Of a stretch of DNA of 64,000 bases, positions 19,045-27,096 are shown piece by piece (the stretch's first letter is position 1; each line of letters starts with the position of its first letter). The position numbers and the translations under genes were made by a program. The DNA comes from an uncultured Collinsella sp. (GTDB lineage: Bacteria > Actinomycetota > Coriobacteriia > Coriobacteriales > Coriobacteriaceae). The stretch covers positions 4,573 through 68,572 of the forward strand of contig CABSLA010000005.1 in NCBI GenBank assembly GCA_902478545.1, written 5' to 3'. The notes below the pieces were generated by a model, which worked only from the letters and a program-made list of their open reading frames with translations, searched no databases and had not been told where the DNA came from.

Positions 19045-21114
19045 CTATCGAACCGAAGAATCGCCCGAGGCCGAAGAGGTATCGGGCTCGTCATAAATCA
19101 CGCCGAGCACATCGCGAACGACATGCATCGCGGTATCTGAGCCACCGCCGCCCTGCTCCAGGACAGTAGCGATGACATACTTGGGATCATCGGCCGGTGC
19201 ATAGGCGCAGAACCACGCGTATTCGTCCTCGCCGCTTTTCTCGCCCGTGCCCGACTTGCCGTATACCTGCGGCGTCAGGGTGCCAAAGTGAGCCGCCAGG
19301 GACGTCGATGCCGTGTAAATCACGTCGTGCATGCCGTTGCGAACAAGAGCCAAATCCGAATCGCTGTTGATCTTGGCCTCCAGGCGCTTCTTCTTGCCCT
19401 TGCCGTTGTACTTATAGGCATCGCCGTCGCCATCGCGCGACACGGCAGACAAAAACACGTGAGGCACGTACTGTTTGCCGCCGTTGGCAAGACCCATATA
19501 GGCGCACGCCATCTGCAGGGGCGTCACCAGGATGTCGCCCTGGCCGATGGCAATGTTGGTCATATCGCCGGCATTCCACTTGCGGTCCTCGGCAGAGGCG
19601 TCGGTGAAGTACGACTCTTTCCACTCGGCATCGGGAATACGGCCCGCGCCCTCACTCGGCAGATCGATGCCGCAGGTCTTGCCTAGGCCCCAGCGACGAA
19701 AGACCTCCTGCAGCCCCTCGGAATGTTGCTCGTCATAAAAGAACGCCTTGCCCATGTCGTAGAAGACGGGGTCGCACGAGTTGGCGATACCCGACTGCAG
19801 CGTCATGGTGCCGTGGCCAGACGTCAACCAGCAGCGCTTGCCCCAAGCCTTGCCCAGGCCAGTCCAATAGCCCGTGCAGTTGGTTGTCTGCGTTGAAGTG
19901 TAGGTTCCAAACTCAAGACCGGCCAGTGCCGAGAGCGGCTTGATGGTCGAGGCCGACATGTACTGTCCGCTAATGGCGCGGTTGAGCAGCGGGTGCGAAC
20001 CCTTGTCATCATTGAGCTCGGTCCACACGTCATTTGAGACGCCGCCGATAAAGACGGAAGGATCGAACTTGGGCTCGCTCGCCATGCCCAGGATCTCGCC
20101 ATTGTTGGGATCGAGACACACCACAGCGCCGTTGCCGGCATTGCTGTAGCCAGTGGTCTTGGCAAGCTCGATGGCGCTCGCCAGCGCCGACTCACAGGCC
20201 TGTTGGATCTTAAGGTCGAGCGTGAGCTTAATGTCGGAGCCGGCCTTGGCGGGCACGGCGCCGGCCTGACCGGTCACATTGCCCGAGGCATCGACCTTGA
20301 CGGTCTGCTCGCCACGAATACCCTGCAGCAGATTTTCGTAGTAGCTCTCAACACCCGCCTGGCCCACGATATCGCCCGACTGGTACGTAATCCGGCCAGC
20401 AGAAGCATCATCATCGCCAGAGGTTTTCTTATTCTGGGCCTCGAGCTGCTCGGAGGTAATGGTGCCGGTATAGCCCAAGATATGGCATGCCGTCTCGCCA
20501 TATGGATACTGGCGCTCGGTACGCTCGGCAATCTTGACGCCCGGGAACTCGCCGGCGTGCTCCTGAATATAGGCAACCGTGGAGCGACGGACGTCCGTCG
20601 CGATGGTATGCAGGCTCTGGGCGCCCTCGGAATTGTCCTGGATATTGCGCAGAACCGCCACGTAGGGCATACCGAGCACGTTGGCAAGATGGCGAACCAG
20701 AACCTCATCCTCGGCAAGGTCGCGGTAGGCCACGACAGCAAGTGAGGGACGGTTCTGGACAAGCGCCACGCCATTGCGGTCGAGGATGCGGCCGCGCACA
20801 GCGGGTGTGGTCACTGTGCGAGTCTGATTACTATTGGCCTGCTTTTCGTAATAGTCCGACGAGACCATCTGCATGCCCCACAGCTTGACGGCAAGCGCCG
20901 CGAACATCGCGCCCACACCCGTGGTGAGGATGGAGAAGCGGCCCTTAAAGGCGGTCGCCGCGGTATTGCCCTCGCCCTCGGTGGCGCGCGGGGCCGTTCC
21001 ATGCTGCGTATCGTAGGTAAAACGGGAATCGCCGCGACGCATGATGACCAGCGCGACCACGATGGCCACTACCAGCACGATACCGGCGATAATAACCGTC
21101 ATTTGGGAAGACAT
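19045..21114 (-). CDS. mrdA: Penicillin-binding protein 2 (class B transpeptidase)
   Basis: Transpeptidase partner of RodA. A dimerisation domain follows the membrane anchor; the transpeptidase domain has the active-site motif STIK (S389, K392), NSCDPVFYDMG as the second-motif area, and KSGTGEK as the KTG-type box. Length 689 is long. The N-terminus has two hydrophobic helices (about 6-25 and 60-80) instead of one; GGGGAGG seven bases before the ATG supports the long start. The gene is 13 bases after mreD. Confidence 0.93.
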   Translation of the reverse strand: MSSQMTVIIAGIVLVVAIVVALVIMRRGDSRFTYDTQHGTAPRATEGEGNTAATAFKGRFSILTTGVGAMFAALAVKLWGMQMVSSDYYEKQANSNQTRTVTTPAVRGRILDRNGVALVQNRPSLAVVAYRDLAEDEVLVRHLANVLGMPYVAVLRNIQDNSEGAQSLHTIATDVRRSTVAYIQEHAGEFPGVKIAERTERQYPYGETACHILGYTGTITSEQLEAQNKKTSGDDDASAGRITYQSGDIVGQAGVESYYENLLQGIRGEQTVKVDASGNVTGQAGAVPAKAGSDIKLTLDLKIQQACESALASAIELAKTTGYSNAGNGAVVCLDPNNGEILGMASEPKFDPSVFIGGVSNDVWTELNDDKGSHPLLNRAISGQYMSASTIKPLSALAGLEFGTYTSTQTTNCTGYWTGLGKAWGKRCWLTSGHGTMTLQSGIANSCDPVFYDMGKAFFYDEQHSEGLQEVFRRWGLGKTCGIDLPSEGAGRIPDAEWKESYFTDASAEDRKWNAGDMTNIAIGQGDILVTPLQMACAYMGLANGGKQYVPHVFLSAVSRDGDGDAYKYNGKGKKKRLEAKINSDSDLALVRNGMHDVIYTASTSLAAHFGTLTPQVYGKSGTGEKSGEDEYAWFCAYAPADDPKYVIATVLEQGGGGSDTAMHVVRDVLGVIYDEPDTSSASGDSSVR

Positions 21115-21127
21115 CTACAGGCCTCCC

Positions 21128-21700
21128 CTATTTGAGCTTACGGGTCTTGGGCTTAAAGCGCATGCCCGTCTGGCGTCCGCCACGTGCGGAGAATCCATAA
21201 CCGGACTGCGGCACGACGCCGGACATCAAAAACGGAATGGCAACCAGACCCGTCAGGATCGAAGACGGCAGCGCATGGCCGAAGATCGCCACGACAAAGC
21301 TCGTCTCCAAACCCATAAACAGCAAGATGATGCTGTAGATCACATTAATGACGAACGCGAAGGCGCCCACAGTGATGCCGCGCGCACTCGGGGTACCGCC
21401 CGTCTGACCGGCAGCGCTATGCACCAGGGCAAAAGAACCCACGGTCAGCAGGAGCGACATAACGCCCACCGGCACGGCAGCGGAAAGGTCATAGAACAAG
21501 CCGCTGCAAAAACCGCACACGACGGCACGGGTCGGGTCGCCCGAGAACACGCTTAGGCACACCAGAATAATCATAAAGTTGACGCGACCGCCCGCAATGG
21601 AGATCTGCGGTGCCAGGCCTGCCTGCAGCAGCACGCACACGATGGCAGCGATTACAAACGTGCGGGAGCTCATCCCCTGCTCGTGTAGATCCATGGACAT
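21128..21700 (-). CDS. mreD: Rod-shape-determining protein MreD
   Basis: Small polytopic component of the elongasome linking MreC to RodA/PBP2. Five or six hydrophobic segments are seen (e.g. FVIAAIVCVLLQAGLAP, GVMSLLLTVGSFALVH). Length 190 is slightly longer than usual, with a basic C-terminus (MRFKPKTRKLK). Two ATGs are close together; the second (21694) is better placed seven bases after GGGGG. The gene is five bases after mreC. Confidence 0.88.
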   Translation of the reverse strand: MSMDLHEQGMSSRTFVIAAIVCVLLQAGLAPQISIAGGRVNFMIILVCLSVFSGDPTRAVVCGFCSGLFYDLSAAVPVGVMSLLLTVGSFALVHSAAGQTGGTPSARGITVGAFAFVINVIYSIILLFMGLETSFVVAIFGHALPSSILTGLVAIPFLMSGVVPQSGYGFSARGGRQTGMRFKPKTRKLK

Positions 21701-21705
21701 GCCCC

Positions 21706-22704
21706 CTATTCGCTCGAGCCGGAATCGGTCGTCTCGGACGTGTCGGAACCGTCATCCGAGCTCTCGTCCTTCGTCTTGGTCGCAGCATCGCGCGACGTTC
21801 CCTGCGGCGTGCTGTTGGCCGTGTTCACGTCCTCATCCGACGCCGACTGTTCGTCGGTCAGCGAGGTGATGACCAGCACTTCCTCGTTGTTCTCGGCCGT
21901 CGTCTGGGCGCGTACCACAATGGTGTAGTACACGTCGTTTGCCGATTTCTCAACCGACGAGACGGTGCCGAGCGGAAGACCCTTGGGGAACACACCGCCA
22001 ATGCCCGAGGTCACGATGATGTCGCCAACCTTAACGTCGGAATCGACGCTCACGTACTCAAGACGCAGCGTGCCGTCAGCCTGACCCTGCAGCATGCCCT
22101 GGGCGCGCGTATCCTGCACCATGGCGGACACGCCCGAGTTCTCATCGCCAATCAGGCGCACGGTGGACGTCTTGGCCGAGACCTCGATAATCTGGCCTAT
22201 GACACCGGCAGAACTCGTCACGGGCATGTTGATGGTAAGCCCGTCGGCAGAACCCTTATCGATGGTGACGGTCGAGGTCCAGGCATCGCCCGAAGCGCCG
22301 ACGATACGAGCTGCAGTGGACTTGAGGTTGTAGGTCGACTGCAGACCGACCAGACCCTCCAGTCGCTCGGCGGTCTTTTGAGCCTCGGAGAGCTCGGCGA
22401 CCTTAGAGGTCAGTTCCTCGTTTTGCTTCTTAAGCTCGTCAAGCGTGTCCTGTGACGCCGTAAGGTTAGAGAACACGTTACCGATCGCATTGAAGGGAGC
22501 CGCCACAGCCGAGCCCAGAAAACGCACCGGCGAGGTAATCGTCGTCACGCCCGAACGAACGGCATAAATCGGCCCCGTCTCGCCCTCACGAATATAAAAC
22601 GTGAGCAGCAACACCGAAATCAGGCTGAAAACAATCAACGGGCGCATACCCGTTGATTGTCGCTTGGTATTCAGATTTGTGGAGAAACCCGAAGATCGTG
22701 CCAA
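21706..22704 (-). CDS. mreC: Rod-shape-determining protein MreC
   Basis: Membrane-anchored elongasome scaffold. One helix (about 22-38, PLIVFSLISVLLLTFYI) is followed by a coiled coil (LDELKKQNEELTSKVAELSE) and the beta-barrel domain with GIGGVFPKGLPLGTVSSV. The C-terminal 60 residues are Ser/Thr/Asp/Glu-rich and disordered. Length is 332. It starts with TTG at 22704, behind AGGTGG, 21 bases after mreB. Confidence 0.92.
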   Translation of the reverse strand: MARSSGFSTNLNTKRQSTGMRPLIVFSLISVLLLTFYIREGETGPIYAVRSGVTTITSPVRFLGSAVAAPFNAIGNVFSNLTASQDTLDELKKQNEELTSKVAELSEAQKTAERLEGLVGLQSTYNLKSTAARIVGASGDAWTSTVTIDKGSADGLTINMPVTSSAGVIGQIIEVSAKTSTVRLIGDENSGVSAMVQDTRAQGMLQGQADGTLRLEYVSVDSDVKVGDIIVTSGIGGVFPKGLPLGTVSSVEKSANDVYYTIVVRAQTTAENNEEVLVITSLTDEQSASDEDVNTANSTPQGTSRDAATKTKDESSDDGSDTSETTDSGSSE

Positions 22705-22725
22705 ATGGAATCCACCTTTTGGAAA

Positions 22726-23769
22726 TTAAGCATTGGTCTGGACGAAGCCGCCATCAAACGCATTGGCCTCGAGCACGCGGGCACAGCCGTTAACGACGTT
22801 ATCGAGCGCCGTGGGGCTGACGTTGACCGAAACGCCGGTCTCATCGCGCAGGCGCACGTCGAGACCGCGCAGCAGCGCGCCGCCACCAGTCAGTAAAATG
22901 CCGTAGTACATAAGGTCCGAGGCTAGATCGGGAGGCGTAGCGTCGAGTGCGTCCTTGACGGCCTTGGCCATCTCGTCGAGCGGCTTGTTGAGCGCGCGAC
23001 GAATCTCCTCGCTCTCGATGCGCACGGTCTTGGGCAGACCGGTGATCACGTCGCGGCCGTTGACCTCGACGTCGAGCTCGTCCTTAAGCGGCACGGCGGA
23101 GCCGACCTTGATCTTGATGTCCTCTGCCGTACGCTCGCCGATGGCCAGGTTGTAGGCATCACGAACGTGCGTGAGGATGGCCTGATCGAACTCGTCACCG
23201 GCAATACGAATGGACTGCGAAACGACGATGCCGCCCATAGCGATAACGGCAACCTCGGTGGTACCGCCACCGATGTCGATGACCATGGAGCCGGTGGGCT
23301 CCTCGACGGGCAGGTCGGCGCCGATAGCGGCGGCCATAGGCTCTTCGATCAGATAGGCCTGGCGGGCACCGGCCTGGATCGTGGCCTCAAAGACAGCGCG
23401 CTTCTCAACCGACGTGACACCGGAGGGAACGCAGACGACAACACGCGGACGCGGAGTCCACGGATAGCGCTTCTCGGACGCCTTATCGATAAAGTAGCGA
23501 AGCATGGCCTCGGTAACATCGAAGTCGGCGATGACGCCGTCCTTCAGGGGACGAACGGCCACGATGTTGCCGGGCGTACGGCCGAGCATGCGCTTTGCCT
23601 CGATACCGACCGCCAGGATGCGCTCGTCGTTCTTGTCGATGGCGACAACAGAGGGCTCGCGAATGACGATACCCTTGCCGCGCACGGAGACAAGCGTATT
23701 TGCGGTGCCGAGGTCGATCGCAAGATCGCCCGCATAGCTACCGAAGAACATATCCATCAAAGAAAACAA
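22726..23769 (-). CDS. mreB: Rod-shape-determining protein MreB
   Basis: Actin-like filament protein that positions wall synthesis. The phosphate-1 motif is IDLGTANTLV (18-27), the phosphate-2 region MVIDIGGGTTEVAVI, and the adenosine motif LLTGGGALLRGLD. Length 347. The start is a TTG at 23769 with GGAG five bases ahead; an ATG four codons later is possible. It heads the longest operon in the window: mreBCD, mrdA, rodA, DUF697, TIGR03960 and TIGR03936. Confidence 0.96.
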   Translation of the reverse strand: MFSLMDMFFGSYAGDLAIDLGTANTLVSVRGKGIVIREPSVVAIDKNDERILAVGIEAKRMLGRTPGNIVAVRPLKDGVIADFDVTEAMLRYFIDKASEKRYPWTPRPRVVVCVPSGVTSVEKRAVFEATIQAGARQAYLIEEPMAAAIGADLPVEEPTGSMVIDIGGGTTEVAVIAMGGIVVSQSIRIAGDEFDQAILTHVRDAYNLAIGERTAEDIKIKVGSAVPLKDELDVEVNGRDVITGLPKTVRIESEEIRRALNKPLDEMAKAVKDALDATPPDLASDLMYYGILLTGGGALLRGLDVRLRDETGVSVNVSPTALDNVVNGCARVLEANAFDGGFVQTNA

Positions 23770-23829
23770 CGCAACTCCTGATGTGTTGGATGATTGCTGG
23801 AAAACTACTAGCTCATCATACTAGCGCAA

Positions 23830-23862
23830 GCCCGGCACCTCACTTGCGGTGAAGCACCGGGC
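23830..23862. terminator. Imperfect GC-rich hairpin upstream of mreB
   Basis: GCCCGGCACCTCAC and GTGAAGCACCGGGC pair with a few mismatches around TTGCG. It lies between the TPR gene's stop (23885) and the mreB start (23769). There is no U-tract on either strand, so it is a weak terminator at best and may be a leader structure of the mreB transcript. Confidence 0.35.
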
Positions 23863-23884
23863 AAAGCTAAATCCCATAAGGTCA

Positions 23885-25189
23885 CTACTGGTTGTCAGCA
23901 GCCGAGAAATCCATATCGAGCGAGGAAACGGCCCAGCCGATATGGTTGTCGGAGCGCACGAATTTGACGGTGTACTCCTGCTCGCTGCCCTTGGACAGCG
24001 ATGCCTTCACCTTGGCGGTCGTCTCGGTCATGGACTGATCCATGCCCTCGACGGACACGGTGGCACCCTGCGGAATCGAGGAGATGATCATCGACTTGGC
24101 GTCCTCGGGCAGGCTCGAGGCCAGGCAAGACTCGGCCTTTGCGGTGTCACCGTCGCCAGCAGCCTGGAACAGATCGGTAACGACAGACTCCTGAGACGGG
24201 AAGCCAAAGCCGCGCGTGTAGGCAAAGCCCAGACCGCCCGCGGCGATCAAAATGAGCAGAAGCAGCACGATGAAGACTTTGAGACCCGTGTGGCGATGGC
24301 GACGACGGACCTTGGCCTGCTTACGATCCTGACGGTCCTGCTGGACCATCTCGGACTCGGACAGCGTAAAGAAGCCGGTGTCCGAGGGATCGGGCATAAA
24401 CTGACCGGTCGCGCCCGTAGGATCGAGCGGATCGACGGCAGGAGCGTCCATCGCGGGCGCCGGAGCCGTGGCCATAGCCGTCTGGGCAGACAGTGCGGCA
24501 AGCGAATCATGCACGCGGGCAAGCTCATCGGCCTGCTCGGAAGTGAGCTGGTAGATGCCATCGGCAGTAGCGGCGTTAAAGGCGTCGAGTGCGTCGGAGG
24601 GACGGCCGGCGGCAGAAAGCGCCTGACCCATGCCGGCATTGAGCGCACGCGTGTCGTCGCGGGGGCCGGCAAAGTCGATAGCCGTGCGGTAGGTCTCCAC
24701 GGCATCCGCCGGACGGCCGAGCTTAATGAAGCAACGACCGAGCTCGCCGAGTGCGGCGGCAGGAGCCGGATTGGCGCCGTCGATGGCAGCCTGACGGAAG
24801 GCAGTACCCGCGTTGGCATAATCGCCCGACTGGAACAGCGCATTGCCCAGGCCCAGATAGGCCTTGAACGGCGTGGCATAGGAAGCATCCTGCGTAGCAG
24901 CAGAGAACGCCTGGGCGGCCGTCGTGTAGTCGCCCACGGCGGCGAGCGCCTTGCCGCGGTTGGTGAGCAGCGCGCCGCGCTTGCCGTAGGTGCCGTCGTT
25001 GAGGGCGGCAGCATAAGCCTCGGCGGCCTCGGCATACATGCCCAGGTGCATCAAGGCGTTGCCACGAAGGTGATCGGCCTCGCCCATAATCTCATCGGGA
25101 GTCTTTGCCGCCCCAAGCATCTGGGCTGCAGCGGAAAAATCACCCGCGCGGTAAGCGGCGCGGCCCTGTTGGATCAGCTGGCTATTCAA
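23885..25189 (-). CDS. TPR-repeat membrane protein with extracytoplasmic domain
   Basis: Unknown role. Residues 1 to about 220 form tetratricopeptide-like repeats (YRAGDFSAAAQMLG, ALFQSGDYANAGTAFRQAA, CFIKLGRPADAVETYRTAI). A basic stretch (RQDRKQAKVRRRHRH) is followed by one membrane helix (VFIVLLLLILIAAGGLGFA, about 312-330). The last 100 residues lie outside the cell and look like a small folded domain (VVTDLFQAAGDGDTAKAESC). A TTG start at 25189 sits behind AGGGGA. It is 11 bases after the cyclophilin gene. Confidence 0.7.
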   Translation of the reverse strand: MNSQLIQQGRAAYRAGDFSAAAQMLGAAKTPDEIMGEADHLRGNALMHLGMYAEAAEAYAAALNDGTYGKRGALLTNRGKALAAVGDYTTAAQAFSAATQDASYATPFKAYLGLGNALFQSGDYANAGTAFRQAAIDGANPAPAAALGELGRCFIKLGRPADAVETYRTAIDFAGPRDDTRALNAGMGQALSAAGRPSDALDAFNAATADGIYQLTSEQADELARVHDSLAALSAQTAMATAPAPAMDAPAVDPLDPTGATGQFMPDPSDTGFFTLSESEMVQQDRQDRKQAKVRRRHRHTGLKVFIVLLLLILIAAGGLGFAYTRGFGFPSQESVVTDLFQAAGDGDTAKAESCLASSLPEDAKSMIISSIPQGATVSVEGMDQSMTETTAKVKASLSKGSEQEYTVKFVRSDNHIGWAVSSLDMDFSAADNQ

Positions 25190-25200
25190 GGAAGTCCCCT

Positions 25201-25743
25201 TTACTCGTGAACGATCTCGACATGGACGATCTCGTCGCCGGCACGCAGCTGCGAAATCACATCGAGACCCTCGACCGTGGTACCAAAGACGGTGTAACCG
25301 GAATCGAGGTTATGCTGGGCGCCCAGGCAGAAGTAGAACTGCGAACCCGCGGAATCGGGGTCCATGGAGCGTGCCATGGCAAGGGCACCATCGACATGGC
25401 TGTTGCGCGGATTGGTGGCAAACTCGCCCTTAATGCAGTAGCCGGGGCCACCGGTACCGGGCATGCCGTCGGGGCCCTCAAGACCGGCAGCGACGTCGGC
25501 GCCGGACATATCGCGGGTATTGGGGTCGCCGCCCTGAATGACAAAGCCGGGCACATAGCGATGGAACTTAAGACCATCATAGAAGCCCATCGTGGCAAGC
25601 TCGCAGAAGTTCGCGACATGAATGGGAGCGCCCTCGCCGTCAAACTTGACCTTGATGGTACCCTTCGACGTCTCGATAACGGCGCACTCGTCGCCGGCAA
25701 GCTGATACTCGGGCGTGTAGAGCTCTTTCTTAAAACCAAACAT
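25201..25743 (-). CDS. Peptidyl-prolyl cis-trans isomerase, cyclophilin type
   Basis: Cyclophilin-fold proline isomerase. Landmarks are IKVKFDGEGAPIHVANF, FHRYVPGFVIQGGDP (catalytic Arg), SQFYFCLGAQHNLD and YTVFGTTVEGLDV. I start at the ATG at 25743 (MFGFKKELYTPEYQ) behind GGAAGGA; the reading from 25803 adds 20 residues without support. At 180 residues with no signal peptide it should be cytosolic. It is followed closely by the TPR membrane protein. Confidence 0.92.
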   Translation of the reverse strand: MFGFKKELYTPEYQLAGDECAVIETSKGTIKVKFDGEGAPIHVANFCELATMGFYDGLKFHRYVPGFVIQGGDPNTRDMSGADVAAGLEGPDGMPGTGGPGYCIKGEFATNPRNSHVDGALAMARSMDPDSAGSQFYFCLGAQHNLDSGYTVFGTTVEGLDVISQLRAGDEIVHVEIVHE

Positions 25744-25850
25744 GTGGTTCCTTCCTCGTGCGTTTAAAGCATATTTGTACGAATTGTAGCAATAAGCATG
25801 CATTTACATCAATTGCGCACGTAGGTTATGCCGACTATGGCGAACTAATT

Positions 25851-26993
25851 TTAGGAACGCTGCTGCGGCTTCCAGGAACCCACATTGGCGTCGTACTGGT
25901 TCAGCGCGCTGTTGCCGCTCTGCGCGATGGGCGCCAGGATCTCGCTTTGGTGGGAACTCATCGACTCGCCATCGGGAATGGCCAGCGAGATGTCCCAGCT
26001 CTGGCAGATAACGTCGACGCGCTCATACATCCACTCGGCAAGCTGCTTTAAGTGGGCGATGTCGTCCGCATAGACCGTATCGTCCTGGTACTTAAGGTTG
26101 TTGAGCTCATCTTGCGTCTTTTTGATCTGGTCGCGCAGGGCGTAGGCACTCTGCGACAGCTCCTGACGGGTGGACAGCGGCGATCGGAGATAGCCGTTAT
26201 TAAAGGAATCGATGACCTCGCCGATCTGGTCCTCGTCAGCGTAGGACACGATGGTCTGATACAGACCGTCGAGCCTGGTATAGAGCTGATCATCGGTGAG
26301 CACGGTTTCTTCCTGGACCACCTCGGCAGAATCGTCCTGCTTGGTATCGTCCTCAGTGGCCTCGCCCTTTTGGCGCGTGGGGAAGGTGGTCTGTGCAGCT
26401 TGGCCAAACTGGTCGTAAAAGCCGGGCATGACACCCATGGGATCGGTCGTCACGAACCAATAGGCACCGCCGCAAACGACGGCAAGGACCGCGATGACGA
26501 CGAGCGGCTTGGGGATATGACGCTTATGCTTGTGATAGGCGTCCTCGTCGGGGTGCACCTTGCGCTTGGGTTTTTGAGCATCGTCATGCAGGGAAACGGG
26601 CGTGGGAATATCGACCTTGGGGATACCGAAATCCTTATCGAAAGCTGGCAGCACGCAGGTCTCATTGGGGTCGGCGGCGTCCGAAAGCACCGCAGCGGCA
26701 GAGGCCGGCGCATGCGGCACCTCGGTATCGATCTGCTCTTGCGTTAGGCGCGGAAAGCCCGCCGTGCGGCCCGCTGCCAGGTCGGATGCTGCCGCGTCCT
26801 CGGAGAGGATACCCGGAGCGGGGCGTCCGCATTTGGGGCACGTACGATCATGCGGAGAAAGACGGGCACCGCAGCCCTCACAGAACACGAACTCAGTGTG
26901 CTCGGGACCATCGCCCGGACCCACATAGGCGTTGCAGTAGGGGCAGAACGAGGCGCCGTCCTCGATAGTCTTAAGGCAATGCGGGCAGATCAC
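25851..26993 (-). CDS. Double zinc-ribbon membrane protein
   Basis: Function unknown. Two treble-clef-type zinc sites open the protein (CPHC...CPYC, then CEGC...CPKC within about 55 residues). A long hydrophilic linker is followed by one membrane helix (PLVVIAVLAVVCGGAYWFV) and about 200 extracytoplasmic residues with a helical, Gln/Asp-rich look. I start at the GTG at 26993 (M-ICPHC) behind GAGG rather than the TTG at 27023. The architecture, ribbons inside and sensor-like domain outside, resembles zinc-ribbon membrane proteins common in Coriobacteriia, but no ligand or partner is evident. Confidence 0.65.
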   Translation of the reverse strand: MICPHCLKTIEDGASFCPYCNAYVGPGDGPEHTEFVFCEGCGARLSPHDRTCPKCGRPAPGILSEDAAASDLAAGRTAGFPRLTQEQIDTEVPHAPASAAAVLSDAADPNETCVLPAFDKDFGIPKVDIPTPVSLHDDAQKPKRKVHPDEDAYHKHKRHIPKPLVVIAVLAVVCGGAYWFVTTDPMGVMPGFYDQFGQAAQTTFPTRQKGEATEDDTKQDDSAEVVQEETVLTDDQLYTRLDGLYQTIVSYADEDQIGEVIDSFNNGYLRSPLSTRQELSQSAYALRDQIKKTQDELNNLKYQDDTVYADDIAHLKQLAEWMYERVDVICQSWDISLAIPDGESMSSHQSEILAPIAQSGNSALNQYDANVGSWKPQQRS

Positions 26994-27096
26994 GGCATCC
27001 TCTTTTCGAAGCAATTCAAACAATTGAGGTTAGAGCATAACATCGCCACGGCCCCACAGGAGCAAGGCACCAATTCAACATCGCCAGGGCGCGTAG

